DNA of 24,505 bases from a virus: IMG/VR virus record IMGVR_UViG_3300034418_009934, positions 1 to 24,505 of that record. The stretch is one strand, 5' to 3'. The notes under the pieces are model-generated. The model was not told where the DNA came from. It did no database searches and saw only the letters and a list, made by a program, of their open reading frames with translations. This document shows positions 23,659 through 24,505 of this stretch, piece after piece; within the stretch, counting starts at the first letter, position 1, and each line of letters begins with the position of its first letter. Both the position numbers and the translations under genes were made by a program.

Positions 23659-24419
23659 GTACTATAAAAAAACATTATGGTCGAATATTAGAAATATCCG
23701 ACGACCACAAACAAATTACCCTACCAGATGGTAGATATTATCAACGAAATGGGGAGTATTACCCCTCAGTAACTTATGTATTAAGTCACTATCCTAAAGG
23801 TAAATTCTTTGAAGATTGGCTTAAAAAAGTAGGATACGCTTCAGAATATATTGTTAAAAAAGCAAGTGAGGAAGGTACTCAAGTTCACGAAATGATTGAA
23901 GCTTATCTTAATGGTGAGGAATTAAAATTTTTAGAACATGGGATTCCAATGTACGATCCTAATGTTTGGCAAATGTTTTTACGATTTGTTGATTGGTGGG
24001 AAGAATACAAACCAACATTAGTTGAAGCAGAAGTTCATTTATTTTCGGATGAATTAAAAATAGCAGGTACTTGTGATTTAGTTTGTGAAATTGATAATGA
24101 ATTATGGATTATAGACTTTAAAACTTCTAACCATCTCCAAACAACATATGATTTACAAACAGCAATTTATGCTCAATGTTTTGAAGAATGTTATGGTAAA
24201 AAAATAAATCGAGCTGGTGTTTTATGGTTAAAGTCTTCTAAGCGAGGTCCTAAAAAAGGTAAAATGCAAGGTAAAGGATGGGAAATGTATGAATCATCTC
24301 GAACGCAAGAAGAAAATTTAGACATTTATAGAGCAGTTCGTAAATTATTTGATTTAGAAAACCCAAGCCACAAACCAGCATTTACAGAATTCCGAACCAC
24401 AGCTAAAAGAGATTTGTAA
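23655..24419 (+). CDS. PD-(D/E)XK exonuclease-like protein, RecB/Cas4 type
   Basis: A 254-residue nuclease of the RecB/Cas4/PDDEXK_1 group. Motif I is GTQVHEMIEAYL with H78. The active site has D141 in AGTCDLVCEI, D154-F-K156 in LWIIDFKTS and the C-terminal Q168-x3-Y172 in YDLQTAIYA. This order matches RecB-family exonucleases. No cysteine cluster as in Cas4 iron-sulphur nucleases is seen. The role is probably DNA end processing in recombination, repair or host DNA degradation. The ATGA overlap with the primase suggests joint expression. It is followed at once by an ATATTTATAACA motif. Confidence 0.82.
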   Translation: MSTIKKHYGRILEISDDHKQITLPDGRYYQRNGEYYPSVTYVLSHYPKGKFFEDWLKKVGYASEYIVKKASEEGTQVHEMIEAYLNGEELKFLEHGIPMYDPNVWQMFLRFVDWWEEYKPTLVEAEVHLFSDELKIAGTCDLVCEIDNELWIIDFKTSNHLQTTYDLQTAIYAQCFEECYGKKINRAGVLWLKSSKRGPKKGKMQGKGWEMYESSRTQEENLDIYRAVRKLFDLENPSHKPAFTEFRTTAKRDL

Positions 24420-24430
24420 TATTTATAACA
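24419..24430 (+). promoter_or_regulatory. ATATTTATAACA motif variant at the last gene
   Basis: ATATTTATAACA begins on the last bases of the nuclease stop codon and lies 11 bases before the probable GTG start at 24442. Its invariant part ATATTTATAA is the same as in the other copies. It extends the motif beyond the virion block. Confidence 0.3.
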
Positions 24431-24441
24431 AATACTTTGCT

Positions 24442-24505
24442 GTGAAATTGTACGATATTTTAAAAGAAATACAAGGGAGTCCCAAAGCTATAATTTTAGC
24501 AGGGG
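24442..24505 (+). CDS. 5' end of a probable P-loop protein (partial)
   Basis: From GTG 24442 the frame reads (M)KLYDILKEIQGSPKAIILAG and runs off the window. No in-frame ATG lies between it and the upstream gene, so GTG is the likely start. The ending KAIILAG looks like the strand leading into a Walker A loop of a small kinase, such as those that follow nucleases in phage genomes. The diagnostic GxxGxGKS would lie just beyond the end, so the family is a guess. Confidence 0.5.
   Translation, partial: MKLYDILKEIQGSPKAIILAG

Noticed and set aside
23655-24419. Cas4 of a CRISPR system
   Set aside because: No cysteine cluster, no other cas genes and no repeats; a phage recombination or repair nuclease fits better.

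Overview
The window is a segment of a lytic, T4-like myovirus genome. It is very AT-rich, all genes lie on the plus strand, and they are packed with gaps of a few bases or short overlaps. Recognisable T4-type genes are a late sigma factor (gp55-like), a gp5/gpV-type baseplate spike, gp25, gp6, a probable gp7/gpI-type wedge protein and a gp61-like primase. The host is probably a member of the Bacteroidota: almost no gene has a Shine-Dalgarno sequence, and starts sit behind A/T-rich leaders such as AAAATAAA-ATG. The host call is an inference from that signature, not from homology.

Layout. Positions 1-100 hold the last codons of an upstream gene and a strong G/C hairpin (probable terminator). 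Positions 117-3247 are a small regulatory/nucleic-acid block: two unknown small proteins, a YkuK-type RNase H-fold protein, a coiled-coil peptide, an HD-domain phosphohydrolase, a membrane-anchored small protein and the late sigma factor. Positions 3259-9357 are the baseplate block: a small helical protein, the spike, an unknown protein, a small helical protein, gp25, gp6 and a DNRLRE-domain protein. Positions 9350-18690 hold a coiled-coil protein, a 1207-residue wedge/tail protein with an embedded lectin-like (LamG) domain, and five further virion proteins. Two of these share a C-terminal module. Positions 18695-22252 are two tandem paralogous fibre proteins with collagen-like Gly-X-Y tracts. 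Positions 22261-24505 return to DNA metabolism: a GIY-YIG-type nuclease, the primase, a RecB/Cas4-like PD-(D/E)XK nuclease and the start of a probable P-loop protein.

How it works together. The sigma factor would direct phage late transcription of the virion genes that follow it. A recurrent motif, ATATTTATAAACA or a close variant, lies just before the starts at 3259, 5555, 15875 (two copies), 18695, 20390 and 24442, and is the best candidate for a late control element. The virion genes build the baseplate from the spike outward (gp5-like, gp25, gp6, gp7-like), then the peripheral and adhesive proteins, ending in the fibres. Arginine codon use differs sharply between the virion block (almost all AGA/AGG) and the enzyme blocks (many CGN). 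I saw no tRNA, CRISPR array, insertion sequence or integrase.
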